Origin: Myxococcales bacterium | GTDB lineage: Bacteria > Myxococcota > Myxococcia > Myxococcales > Myxococcaceae | Reading direction: 5' to 3' | Length of the DNA stretch: 64,000 nt | NCBI GenBank assembly: GCA_016191815.1 | Contig: JACPVI010000087.1 | Span: 1 to 64,000 of the forward strand | In this document: piece after piece, positions 56,177-64,000 of the stretch | Layout of the letters: the number at the start of each line of letters is the position of its first letter | Numbering within the stretch: the first letter of the stretch is position 1 | The notes under the pieces: model-generated | The model's database searches: none | The model's input: only the letters and a program-made list of their open reading frames with translations | Told to the model about the DNA's origin: nothing | Program-made: the position numbers and the translations under genes

Positions 56177-57254
56177 TAGCCTGAGTTCGCTGAGCTGATT
56201 CGCGCCGGGGGCGCCGATCTCGGCGTCCCGGCGCTTCGACTTTTCCGGCGACCCTCGCGGCTGAGGCGGAGGAGGGGCCGAGCACTTTCCGCCACGCGTC
56301 GATGACGCTCTGGCGCTCTCGAGCAGGCGAGTAGCGCTGGGCAACTGCCTGTCCGCGTTCGGCCATCTTCTGAAGCGTTTCGCGTTGCCCTGAGGAGAAT
56401 GCGCGCGCCCAGCGCTCGATGGTCCGGGCCACCCCGAGCAAGTCACCTTGCGGGTGGCGGGATTCCCCGGGCAGGTACTCGTCCATCGGACCTCCAGCGA
56501 AAGCCGCCACCAAGCAGCCTGACAGCATCGCCTCGAGCGGAAGCAGCCCGAAGCCCTCTTCGGTGGAGAGGAACAGGAGGATCGCCGCTCGGCCGATCAA
56601 CTCGGCCACCTGGGTCTCACTGAAGCCCTGAACCAGCGCGAAGCGAAACTCGTCGGGGAGCCCCCGACCGCGCGACTGTCTCGAGCGGAGCAGGTGGTAG
56701 AGGGTGAAGAGGGCGCCGTGCGCCTTGGAGGCGCAGGCAATCCACGGCTCTTTCTCGGACATCCTCCGGAACTGGAAGCGCGATGGATCCACCCCGTTGC
56801 GCACGCGGATCACCCTCGCCGCGGGATAGGCGAACCGAAGGAAGCGGGCGTTGTGCTCCGAGACGGCGAAGGTGGCCGCGACGTTGGGGTGCAGGTAGGG
56901 GTAGGGCGAGGGCACCCGGTGCTCCAGCGCCCTGAATCCCAAGTAGACGTTCTGGTTGAAGATCACCTTCCGCCCCGGCGAGTCGAGCATCCGCTTGCCG
57001 AAGGGCTCGGTCACCATGTCCTCCGGCAGCACCGCCACGTCGAGGCGGGGCCGGAAGCGGCGCTGGAACTCGGCGAAGCGCAGCATGGGCGCCTCATGCT
57101 CGAACCAACCCAGGGGCGAGCGCCGTCGCCGGTGCACCACGTACGCGCGGAGCCCCGACGCGTTCAACAACTCGACGTGCCGGTAGATCTGCTTGGGCCC
57201 TCCGAGCGGCTGCTCGCGGTCGAAGCAGAAGTAGTAAACCGCCGGCGCCGTCAT
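56142..57254 (-). CDS. GT4-type glycosyltransferase
   Basis: The start is ATG 57254, overlapping the stop of the GT4 gene upstream (ATGA), giving 370 residues. GT-B fold marks are FCFDREQPLGGPKQIYRH near the N-terminus, RNGVDPSRFQF, and the donor-site E-x7-E in LSTEEGFGLLPLEAMLSGC. The sugar donor is unknown. The last 35 residues (about 336-370) are Arg/Ser-rich and look like read-through; the gene runs 35 bases into the end of the convergent peptide 3 gene. Its place beside the peptide genes makes it a candidate peptide glycosyltransferase, by position only. Confidence 0.82.
   Translation of the reverse strand: MTAPAVYYFCFDREQPLGGPKQIYRHVELLNASGLRAYVVHRRRRSPLGWFEHEAPMLRFAEFQRRFRPRLDVAVLPEDMVTEPFGKRMLDSPGRKVIFNQNVYLGFRALEHRVPSPYPYLHPNVAATFAVSEHNARFLRFAYPAARVIRVRNGVDPSRFQFRRMSEKEPWIACASKAHGALFTLYHLLRSRQSRGRGLPDEFRFALVQGFSETQVAELIGRAAILLFLSTEEGFGLLPLEAMLSGCLVAAFAGGPMDEYLPGESRHPQGDLLGVARTIERWARAFSSGQRETLQKMAERGQAVAQRYSPARERQSVIDAWRKVLGPSSASAARVAGKVEAPGRRDRRPRRESAQRTQATTCTSRLSNRC
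56202..56232 (+). terminator. Hairpin after peptide 3, weak terminator
   Basis: CGCCGGG and CGCCGA pair with TCGGCG and CCCGGCG around a two-base loop, with one internal mismatch. Only CTTCGACTTTT follows, so the T tract is poor. It lies 25 bases after the peptide 3 stop and inside the 3' end of the convergent GT4 gene, and might end the peptide 3 transcript. Confidence 0.35.
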
Positions 57255-58855
57255 CTCTCTTCCACCTCGAGAAAGCCGTACTTGAGCAGCCACATCACGT
57301 GCCGGAGCAAGGGTTCCCGGGTCGCTCCCTTGGCCAGCTCGCGGATCCTCGCCGGCCCCTGCTCCAGCGAGGAGAGAAGTTCGGCGAAGTGGTCCTGCTC
57401 GAAGCTGGCCCCCTCGTAGTAGCTCGGCAAGGCCTCGCGCCCTTCGAGCAGGTCGCGTCCCGCCTGGGTCAGGCGGAGCGCCGCTCGGGTGGACAGCTCC
57501 TCGGAGGCGTAGTGCGCGAACGCCCCGAACAAGTCAGGCATCGAGTGAAGCGGCCGCCTCGGCCGAGGGGACGGTGGAATCCGGCACAGCTCCCTCCACA
57601 GCTCCTCGTAGCGGCGGACGACGACGGGCCAGGAGTACTCCGCCACCGCCCGCCTGCGCGAGGAGGCGGCCATGCGGGCACCAAGCGAAGGGCTGTCGAT
57701 CAGCGCCTGGAGGCTGCGCTTGAGCTGGGCGAGGTCCACCGCCACCGACTGGGCAGCGGCGAACTGGTCCAAGAGTCCCTCGACGCCCGACGCCACCGAG
57801 GCGGAGGAGATCTCCCGGTCGCAGCGCATCCACCGAGTGGGCACCAGAAAGCCGGTCTCCCCGTGCAGGACGGTGTCCCGGTAGCCGTCCCAGTCCGAGA
57901 CCACCTGGGGCACTCCCGAGGCCATCGCCTCGATGGGGGTGAGGCCGAAGGTCTCCTGCACGTTGTCCGCGGGCGAGACGAAGACGTCCGCCGCCCCGTG
58001 AACGAAGTGCCGCCTGGCCGGATCGAGGTCTGGGATGATCCGCACCCGCGAGGACACCCCGAGCAGCTTCGCGTAGTGCCGCAGGTTGGCGGAGTCGTGG
58101 AACCGGTCGGTGCCCGCGAGCACCAAGAGCAACTCCTTGCCGCGGTTGTCGCGCAACAGCTCCCTGAAAACCCGGAGCAGCGGCAACAGGTCTGCCTTGT
58201 CGACCGCCGACAGCCTGCCCACCCACAGGAAGATGAAGGCGCGCGGGGGCAACCCGAGCCGCGCCCGGAGCGCCCGCTTCTCGCGCGGGCGGAACAGCTC
58301 GGCGTCGACACCCAGCGGGATGAGGTCCAGCCGCCCACGGAAGGCCAGGCGGGTGCGATGGGCGCGATTGAAGCGCTCCGCCACCTGGCCGAGCAGCTTC
58401 TCGATGGCGCTTCGGGCGGCGCTGGAGGTGCAGACGATGGAGTCTTGCCGGCGCACGTCGCCCGCGAGCAACCCTAGAAACAGCGAATGGAGCTGTGGCT
58501 GGTAACTGATGGTGTGGTGGGTGACGGTGACCGGGTAGTCGGCGCCGAGCGCGGCCCGGAGCAAGAAGGGTCTCGACGCGTCGCCCGCGACGTCGTGCCA
58601 CACCCTCCAGCGCCTTTCCCGGAAGGCGGCGAGGGTCGCCCCGTAGGCGCGGACTTCGACCCGCGGGCTCGCTGGCTCAGAGGCCAGCAGCCTCCGGAGC
58701 GTGCCCGCGGCGTAGGGGGGTGCGAAGAGCTGGTACTCGCTCGCCCGGCCGTGGCGGACGAGCGCGAGGGCGAAGTCCGCCGCCGCCACTCCCGCTCCCA
58801 CCACCGGCTGGCCGCCGGACTTCTCGAAGCCGTGCAGCGGGAAGAAGAGCGCCAT
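57251..58855 (-). CDS. GT4-type glycosyltransferase, larger
   Basis: ATG 58855 behind AGGAAG gives 534 residues; GTG 58906 overlapping the kinase stop would add 17. The GT-B core is clear: FEKSGGQPVVGAGVAAADF, TVTHHTISYQPQL, IPLGVDAELF, FLWVGRLSAVDKADLLPLL and the E-x7-E donor motif in QETFGLTPIEAMASGVP. The C-terminal 110 residues (from about 430) form an extra helical part (LRLTQAGRDLLEGREALPSYY) not typical of GT4 enzymes. It is translationally coupled to the smaller GT4 gene and follows the kinase gene, forming a three-gene run. Confidence 0.85.
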   Translation of the reverse strand: MALFFPLHGFEKSGGQPVVGAGVAAADFALALVRHGRASEYQLFAPPYAAGTLRRLLASEPASPRVEVRAYGATLAAFRERRWRVWHDVAGDASRPFLLRAALGADYPVTVTHHTISYQPQLHSLFLGLLAGDVRRQDSIVCTSSAARSAIEKLLGQVAERFNRAHRTRLAFRGRLDLIPLGVDAELFRPREKRALRARLGLPPRAFIFLWVGRLSAVDKADLLPLLRVFRELLRDNRGKELLLVLAGTDRFHDSANLRHYAKLLGVSSRVRIIPDLDPARRHFVHGAADVFVSPADNVQETFGLTPIEAMASGVPQVVSDWDGYRDTVLHGETGFLVPTRWMRCDREISSASVASGVEGLLDQFAAAQSVAVDLAQLKRSLQALIDSPSLGARMAASSRRRAVAEYSWPVVVRRYEELWRELCRIPPSPRPRRPLHSMPDLFGAFAHYASEELSTRAALRLTQAGRDLLEGREALPSYYEGASFEQDHFAELLSSLEQGPARIRELAKGATREPLLRHVMWLLKYGFLEVEER

Positions 58856-58902
58856 CCCGCCGCGCTTCCTCTCACTCCTGCTCCTGCGGGCTGCGCTCGG
58901 CC

Positions 58903-60315
58903 TCACTGGCCCGTCGTAGCACCGGGGACGGGCTGGTCAATCTCCGCCTCCGGCCCGGACCTGACGTAGTAGCCAGCTCGCCCGCGCACCACCTCGAAGC
59001 CGTCGAGGCAGTGGACGATGGACTCCTCTACCCTCACCCCGCCCCGGCCGGGGTGCGAGGAGCCCGTGAGAAACACCAGGTCCATCACCTCGGCGTCCGC
59101 CACCAGCACCGCGCGGTCGATCAGCTGATCCAGCGCTTCGCCGTGCGCGCCCACCAGCGCCACCGGCACCTCACTGGGGATGAGCGTGCGGAGCGACAGC
59201 GCCCGCTGCATCGCCCAGGCGGTCACCTGGGAGACCTTTCCGCTCGCCGAGAGCATCACCACGAACCAGCCGTCGCCCACCCGCTCGACTTGCCCGCCGG
59301 CGCGGTGCACCAGCGCCACCAGCCGCGCCACGCTCCCCTCATCGAGCTTCAAGGGGCCCTCGTCGTTCTCCGAGCCCACCTGGAGGATGAACTGCAGCCT
59401 CCGCTCCTCGTCCGGCACCAACGTCTCCTCCAGGCTCACCGTGGAGGCCCCGCCCGAACCGCGCCGGACGCCCCTCCCGGTCTTCGGAGAATCCGCCTCC
59501 TCGAGCGCCCGCAGTCTCGCCGCCACCGCCGCGGCGTCCGCCGGGCGCTGCGAGGGGGACTTCGCCAACATCTCGCCCACCAGCTTCTCCAGCTTCGGGG
59601 AGATGCCTGGGTTGAGGGAGCGAACCGGCGGAGGCTCCCAGAGGATGATCTTCGTCTGCACCGCGAAAAGTGTCGGACCGTGGAATGCGCACAGGCCAGT
59701 CAGGCACTCGTACAGCACGCAACCGAGCGAGAAGATGTCCGAGCGGCCATCGACCACCCGCTCCCCCCGCGCCTGCTCGGGGGACATGTAGCCGGGCGTC
59801 CCGACGATGGTGCCGGTGCGGGTGATGGAGGTGCGCTGCCGGGTGGTCCGGGCGAGCCCGAGGTCGATGATCTTCACGCTCTCGAACCGGCCCTCGGGGA
59901 AGATGAGGTTTCTGGGTTTCACGTCGCGATGGAAGATCCCCGCGGCGTGCAGGGCGTTCAGCGCCTCGGCTGCGGACGCGGCGACAAAGACACTCTCCTG
60001 GACGGTGAGACCCTCCGCCTCGAGGCAGTCGGCCAGGGTCCGCCCCTCGGCCCACTCCATCACCAGGTAGGGCTCCTCGTCGCCGGTGACGCCGTGGGCG
60101 AGGTAGCGCACGACGCCGGGGTGCGTCACCTGGGCGAGCAGAGAGGCCTCCCGCGCGAACCGGTCCACCTCGTCGCGGCGCTCGAGCTGGAGGATCTTCA
60201 CCGCGACCGTCTGGCCGCTGGAGAGGTCGTGCCCGCGGTACACCGCCCCCATCGCCCCCCTCCCAGCAATCCCGTCGATGCGGAACCTCGAGGCGATGAC
60301 CTCGCCTTCTCTCAT
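58903..60315 (-). CDS. Ser/Thr kinase with C-terminal cyclase-like domain
   Basis: ATG 60315 gives 470 residues (GTG 60324 possible). The kinase domain (about 10-275) has GRGAMGAVYRG, VAVKILQ, catalytic FHRDVKPRN near 128 and DLG rather than DFG near 151, a known permissive variant. MSPEQARGERVVDGRSDIFSLG completes it. The C-terminal part (about 305-440) resembles the start of a nucleotidyl cyclase-like domain (LQFILQVG, GGQVERVGDGWFVVML) without the metal-binding acidic pair, then stops. Larger Myxococcota kinases continue into ATPase and TPR parts; this one is short and soluble. It leads the glycosyltransferase run next to the peptide genes. Confidence 0.85.
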   Translation of the reverse strand: MREGEVIASRFRIDGIAGRGAMGAVYRGHDLSSGQTVAVKILQLERRDEVDRFAREASLLAQVTHPGVVRYLAHGVTGDEEPYLVMEWAEGRTLADCLEAEGLTVQESVFVAASAAEALNALHAAGIFHRDVKPRNLIFPEGRFESVKIIDLGLARTTRQRTSITRTGTIVGTPGYMSPEQARGERVVDGRSDIFSLGCVLYECLTGLCAFHGPTLFAVQTKIILWEPPPVRSLNPGISPKLEKLVGEMLAKSPSQRPADAAAVAARLRALEEADSPKTGRGVRRGSGGASTVSLEETLVPDEERRLQFILQVGSENDEGPLKLDEGSVARLVALVHRAGGQVERVGDGWFVVMLSASGKVSQVTAWAMQRALSLRTLIPSEVPVALVGAHGEALDQLIDRAVLVADAEVMDLVFLTGSSHPGRGGVRVEESIVHCLDGFEVVRGRAGYYVRSGPEAEIDQPVPGATTGQ

Positions 60316-60477
60316 TGCCCTCACGATACCTGCCGCACGCGAGACGCCTCAAGTCTTGGACGAAGAGGTAGGCGCCGGTCGGATGGAGGGCGACCGCGGC
60401 GGCGAAATGGCGGCTCTCGGTTCAACGGAGGTACGCTTCGCCTTTGGCGCCACGCTCCGGCGCCGAGCACATTGTCC

Positions 60478-61416
60478 GTGAAGGCATCTCCTCTCGTCGC
60501 CACGACGACTGCGCGCCCGCTCGGTGGTGTCTTCACCGCTGCGGGGGCGCTGCTCCTCGCATCGTTCGGGTGCGAGGGGCGGCATCCTCCGGTGGGCGCA
60601 GCCCCGCCGCCGGCGGCCGTGCGTTCCCAATCGGGCGCCAAGGCCGTCGCGCCTTTTCCTCCGGGTGCCCCGCGCTACATCGGAGTGCTGGTGCCGCGCG
60701 AGACCGCGGACATCGCGCCGCGGATCGACGGCCAGCTCGCCGAGGTGCACGTCCGGCGGGGCCAGCGGGTGGGAAAGGGCGAGCTGCTCGCCACCATCGA
60801 CGCGGGGCCGATCCGCCAGGAGCTGTCGATGGCCGAGGCTCGGCTTCGCAGCGCGGTGGCGGAGCACGCCCGGGCGCGGCTCGAGCACGAGCAGGCGCAA
60901 GAGCGGGCCCGGCGGCTGGAGAAGGCCGCCGCCCACCTCTCCCTCGAGGAGCTGTCCAAGGCCCAATACGACGAGAAGCTCGCCGCTGCGGTGGTGGCGG
61001 CGCTGGAGGCGAAGACGGCCGAGGAGCGAGCGCACGCGGCGCAGCTCAAGGAGAGCCTCTCCCTCGCGCAGGTGAGCGCCCCCTTCGAAGGGCTGATCTC
61101 CGAGCTGTTCCTCGATCGAGGCGCCTGGGTGGACCGTTCCACGCCACTGCTCAGGCTGATCAGCGACGGAGAGCTTCGCGCCCGCTTCGCGGTGCCAGAG
61201 GCGAACGCCGGCCTGGTTTCCCCGGGGATGAAGGTGGTGGCGGCGCTCCGCTCATCGGAGCTGGAGCTGCGCGGAGAGGTGGACCAAGTAGCGCCGGAGG
61301 TGGACGTGGCGACGCGGTTCCGCTTCTGCGAGGCGCAGCTCGAGCTCACCCCGGAGCACCGCGCCAGCATGCCGGTGGGCCTGGTGGTGGAGGTGCGGCC
61401 CGCGGCGGCCGACTAG
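60478..61416 (+). CDS. HlyD/RND-type membrane-fusion lipoprotein
   Basis: GTG 60478 is chosen as the first start giving a lipoprotein signal (AGALLLASFGC); the open frame runs much further upstream over the kinase gene. The 312-residue protein has paired lipoyl strands (VPRETADIAPRIDGQLAEVH, VSAPFEGLISELFLDRGAW) flanking a long coiled coil (about 100-185, EHARARLEHEQAQERARRLE) and a beta-barrel part. This is a periplasmic adaptor of an efflux system, but no pump gene is nearby. Its TAG overlaps that of the convergent PilZ gene (CTAG). Confidence 0.8.
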   Translation: MKASPLVATTTARPLGGVFTAAGALLLASFGCEGRHPPVGAAPPPAAVRSQSGAKAVAPFPPGAPRYIGVLVPRETADIAPRIDGQLAEVHVRRGQRVGKGELLATIDAGPIRQELSMAEARLRSAVAEHARARLEHEQAQERARRLEKAAAHLSLEELSKAQYDEKLAAAVVAALEAKTAEERAHAAQLKESLSLAQVSAPFEGLISELFLDRGAWVDRSTPLLRLISDGELRARFAVPEANAGLVSPGMKVVAALRSSELELRGEVDQVAPEVDVATRFRFCEAQLELTPEHRASMPVGLVVEVRPAAAD

Positions 61417-61718
61417 CAAAGGGCCCGGTAGAGCAGCTCCTTCAACCCCGGGCTGGTGTAGGTGAACTTCACCCCCACCGCGCTGTAGAGGGACTGCTCT
61501 GGGTTTCCGGGCCGGGCCCAGGCCACCTCGCCTCTGAAGGGCAGCTCGGCCTCCTCGTGCAGCACGTAGCCGTGCACCTGCGCTCCCGGCAAGAAGACTT
61601 GCGGCAACTCGAGCTGCAAGCCCGCCGCCGAGACGTCCGCGGTGAGGGCGGGAAGGCGTCCCCCCAGCGAGACGGGGAGCCGCAGGCACTTCCGGGTGCG
61701 CCGGTGTCGTTGATTCAT
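61413..61718 (-). CDS. Small PilZ domain protein
   Basis: The 101-residue protein is a single PilZ domain: RKCLR near residue 9-13 stands for RxxxR, and TADVSAAGLQLELPQ contains the D-x-S-x-x-G motif. FRGEVAWARP and VGVKFTYTSP are the later barrel strands. It should bind cyclic-di-GMP. The residues match the motif less tightly than in the PilZ protein at 3.4 kb. Confidence 0.75.
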   Translation of the reverse strand: MNQRHRRTRKCLRLPVSLGGRLPALTADVSAAGLQLELPQVFLPGAQVHGYVLHEEAELPFRGEVAWARPGNPEQSLYSAVGVKFTYTSPGLKELLYRALC

Positions 61719-61825
61719 GTGGCGGATGGTCGCACGGCGTAGCGCGGCGGCAAGTTCTTGGTTGGCCGCGCGCAGGAGGCCCGATCTCGTGTAGATGTAG
61801 CGCCCCCCACTCGAGTGAGGCCGAC

Positions 61826-64000
61826 ATGACCGCGCTCAACCCTCTTTTCCTGGTCGCGGGCGGCGACCTCGGCCGCGCCAGCGCCAAGCTGATCGTCGCG
61901 CGCGCCCAGCCCGGCGGCGTCCTGGAGCTGTTGAGCAGCGAGGTGGTCGAGCATCAGGGCCGCGCCGCCGAGGCGTTCCTCGACTGGTACCGCCGCCGAG
62001 AAGTTTGGAGCTGCGCCGCGCTGGGGCTGACCGGGCTCTATGCCGAGGAGGTGGCCCCTCCCGCGCTGTCCGGCCTGCCCGAGGACGCCTGCCGCGAGGC
62101 TGCCCTCCCCTTCTTGGGCGCGCCGGCGGGCCCGCTCAATCTGGTGAGCGTGGGCGCTCGGGGCTACGCGGTGCTCTCCCGGGACGGCCGGGGCCGGTTC
62201 CGGACCGAGGAGAGCGAGAAGTGCTCCTCGGGGACCGGCGAGACGATGGTGCGCATTGCCCGCCGCTTCGGCCTCACCCTGGCGGAGGCGGACCTGGCCG
62301 CCGCGCGCGCCGCTTCCGCCATCCCCATCACTGCCCGCTGCTCGGTGTTCGCCAAGAGCGAGCTGACCCACTTCGCCAACCAGGGCCGGCCGGCGGACGC
62401 GCTCCTCAAGGGCTACTTCAGCTGCCTGGCGGGCTACGTGGCGGCCCTCCTCGAGCGAGTCCGGGTGGAGGGCCCGGTGTGGCTTTTGGGCGGCGTCTCG
62501 CGCGTCGAAAGCTTCGCCTCCGCGCTCGGCGAAGCGCTGGGGCAAGAGGTGCGCGTGCCGGAGCAGGCGCTCCTCGTAGAGGCGATCGGCGCGGCGGCGC
62601 TGGCGGCGGATCAGCTCAGGCACGAGCAGCCCGCCCCACTCCCCGAAAGCCCAGAGGGGCTGGTCCGCCCGCGGGTTCGCCGCTTCCGCTCGCTCCCTCC
62701 CGCCTCCGGGAGCGCGAACAAGGTGGTCCGCCTCCCGCCTCCGCCAACCAACGGCGCGGTGAAGGGCCCGCTGGTGCTCGGGTTGGACCTCGGCTCGACC
62801 GGAAGCAAGGCGGCGCTGGTAAGCGCCGAGAGCGGCGACTTGGTGTGGGAGGTGTGGGACCGCACGCGGGGGAATCCGGTGGAGGCCGCGAAGAGGTTGC
62901 TCTCGCGCCTTGGGGAGTCCTTCGAGCCCGACGTGCGCGCGGTGGGGGTGACCGGCTCGGGGCGCGAGGCGGTCGCCACCGTGCTCAGGGCGGCGGTGCC
63001 GGGCCTTTTGGATCGGCTGGTGGTGGTGAACGAGATCGTCGCCCACGCCACCGCCGCGGTGCGGCTGGATCCGGACCACGGAGAGAGCCTCTCCATCGTG
63101 GAGATCGGCGGCCAGGACGCGAAGTACGTCAGATTGGCGGCCGGCCGAATCGTGGAGAGCGACATGAACAAGGCCTGCTCGGCCGGGACCGGCTCCTTCA
63201 TCGAGGAGCAGGCCGCGCTCTACGGCATCGAGGACCTCGAGGAGCTGGAGCGCCTCGCCGCCTTGGCGACCAGGCCGCCGGACCTCGGCCAGATGTGCAC
63301 GGTGTTCGTGGCGGAGTCCGCCGCGGAGGCGCTCTCCTTGGGCTACTCGCTCCCCGACGTCTTCTCCGGGCTCCAGCACTCGGTGGTGCACAACTACCTC
63401 GGCCGGGTGATGGGCCAGCGCACCTTCGCCCGGCGCATCTTCTTCCAAGGCAAACCGGCCCAGAGCGCCTCGCTGGCGTGGACGCTGGCCGCGGTGACTG
63501 GCCGCGAGGTCTACGTCCCTCCCAACCCCGGGGCGATGGGGGCCTACGGCATCGCGCTCTGCGCCCGCGAGGAGCTGGGCGTCCAGAGGCTTCCCTCCTC
63601 GTACCGGCTGGATCTGAGGCCCCTCGCCGGTGCCCGGATCGCCGCCCGGAGCGACTTCCAGTGCCGCGACCGCCGCTGCGCGACCTTCTGCCGGATCGAG
63701 AAGACCGAGGTCGACGTGGGGGAAGCGCGCTCGATGGTGCTCTCCGGCGGAGCCTGCCCCAAGTTCGAGCTGTCCTCCGCGAGCCGCCCCAAGTTGTCGG
63801 CGGAGGCGCCCAGCGCCTTCGACGAGCGGGCCGAGTCGTTGCGCGAGGCCTTGCGCCCGAGCACCGAGGCCTCCGGCCCGACGGTCGGTCTCCCGCTGGT
63901 GGGAGCCTTGGTGGGGGTGGCCCCCCTGCTGGCCGAGCTGGTCCGCGGGTTGGGCGGCCGCGTTCAGCTCCTCGAGGCCGACCCCAAGTCGCTCTCGAAG
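61826..64000 (+). CDS. Acyl-CoA dehydratase activase, tandem modules, 5' part
   Basis: ATG 61826 behind GAGG begins a frame that stays open to the window end (725 codons, no stop). It contains two ASKHA-ATPase modules of the 2-hydroxyacyl-CoA dehydratase activator family (BcrAD/BadFG/HgdC). Each has the CxxGTG [4Fe-4S] ligand motif, C131 (EKCSSGTGET) and C451 (NKACSAGTGSF), and a second Cys, C172 and C491 (GQMCTVFVAE). Phosphate loops are DLGRASAK near 14-21 and GLDLGSTGSKAAL. A third region begins near 610 with Cys-rich DFQCRDRRCATFC. Such large fusions combine activator and dehydratase parts and transfer electrons with ATP hydrolysis. The substrate is unknown. Confidence 0.87.
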   Translation, partial: MTALNPLFLVAGGDLGRASAKLIVARAQPGGVLELLSSEVVEHQGRAAEAFLDWYRRREVWSCAALGLTGLYAEEVAPPALSGLPEDACREAALPFLGAPAGPLNLVSVGARGYAVLSRDGRGRFRTEESEKCSSGTGETMVRIARRFGLTLAEADLAAARAASAIPITARCSVFAKSELTHFANQGRPADALLKGYFSCLAGYVAALLERVRVEGPVWLLGGVSRVESFASALGEALGQEVRVPEQALLVEAIGAAALAADQLRHEQPAPLPESPEGLVRPRVRRFRSLPPASGSANKVVRLPPPPTNGAVKGPLVLGLDLGSTGSKAALVSAESGDLVWEVWDRTRGNPVEAAKRLLSRLGESFEPDVRAVGVTGSGREAVATVLRAAVPGLLDRLVVVNEIVAHATAAVRLDPDHGESLSIVEIGGQDAKYVRLAAGRIVESDMNKACSAGTGSFIEEQAALYGIEDLEELERLAALATRPPDLGQMCTVFVAESAAEALSLGYSLPDVFSGLQHSVVHNYLGRVMGQRTFARRIFFQGKPAQSASLAWTLAAVTGREVYVPPNPGAMGAYGIALCAREELGVQRLPSSYRLDLRPLAGARIAARSDFQCRDRRCATFCRIEKTEVDVGEARSMVLSGGACPKFELSSASRPKLSAEAPSAFDERAESLREALRPSTEASGPTVGLPLVGALVGVAPLLAELVRGLGGRVQLLEADPKSLSK

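Noticed and set aside
61715-63448. 577-residue minus-strand ORF
   Set aside because: It is antisense to the activase gene, whose plus frame has two complete CxxGTG modules and stays open to the window end.

Overview
The window is GC-rich and very gene-dense. It looks like chromosome of a Myxococcota (myxobacterium-like, former Deltaproteobacteria) organism. The grounds are two secreted proteases with MYXO-CTERM tails, many lipoproteins with DGG/DAG-rich linkers, Ser/Thr kinases fused to FHA-, STAND- or WD40-linked partners, a sigma54 activator with an FHA sensor, PilZ and GGDEF proteins, and frequent ATGA/GTGA/TTGA gene overlaps. No rRNA, tRNA, insertion sequence or CRISPR array was recognised.

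Layout. 0-4 kb: the end of a TerB-like gene, an internally deleted nucleotidyltransferase with a small partner, a phospholipase D-like protein, an FHA-GGDEF protein and a PilZ protein. 4-9 kb: a tRNA dihydrouridine synthase, an M50 protease and two envelope proteins. 8.7-13.9 kb: a lipoprotein with 18 Cys-rich repeats and a fibrinogen-like end, divergent from a CotH-like lipoprotein. 13.9-19.1 kb: two MNT/HEPN modules flanking SsnA and a CxxCH-containing prenyltransferase-fold protein. 19.3-22.4 kb: two trypsin-like lipoproteins with MYXO-CTERM tails, the first behind a good sigma54 promoter. 22.4-30 kb: two Uma2 proteins, a multi-receiver signalling protein, a Gly-rich lipoprotein and a membrane kinase. 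30-40.7 kb: a beta-propeller lipoprotein and molybdenum hydroxylase genes (selenium-dependent xanthine dehydrogenase type, plus separate FAD, Fe-S and Mo subunits), with a frameshifted membrane gene and a TMTC-like gene among them.

The most striking part is 40.8-60.3 kb. A minus-strand run encodes an AAA/DUF4143 protein, a GT5 glycosyltransferase, an HlyD adaptor, an ABC exporter with a C39 leader peptidase and an FHA-sigma54 activator. On the plus strand are a second GT5 enzyme and a 1772-residue kinase-STAND-WD40 protein, followed by three tiny genes for double-glycine leader peptides whose cores share [GA]-P-x-[VI]-N. Two of the peptide genes have sigma54 promoters with matching upstream elements at nearly the same distance. 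Two GT4 glycosyltransferases and another kinase follow on the minus strand. I infer a kinase/FHA/sigma54-controlled system that makes, possibly glycosylates, and exports very short peptides.

The right edge holds a membrane-fusion lipoprotein, a small PilZ protein and an acyl-CoA dehydratase activase with two activase modules that runs off the window.
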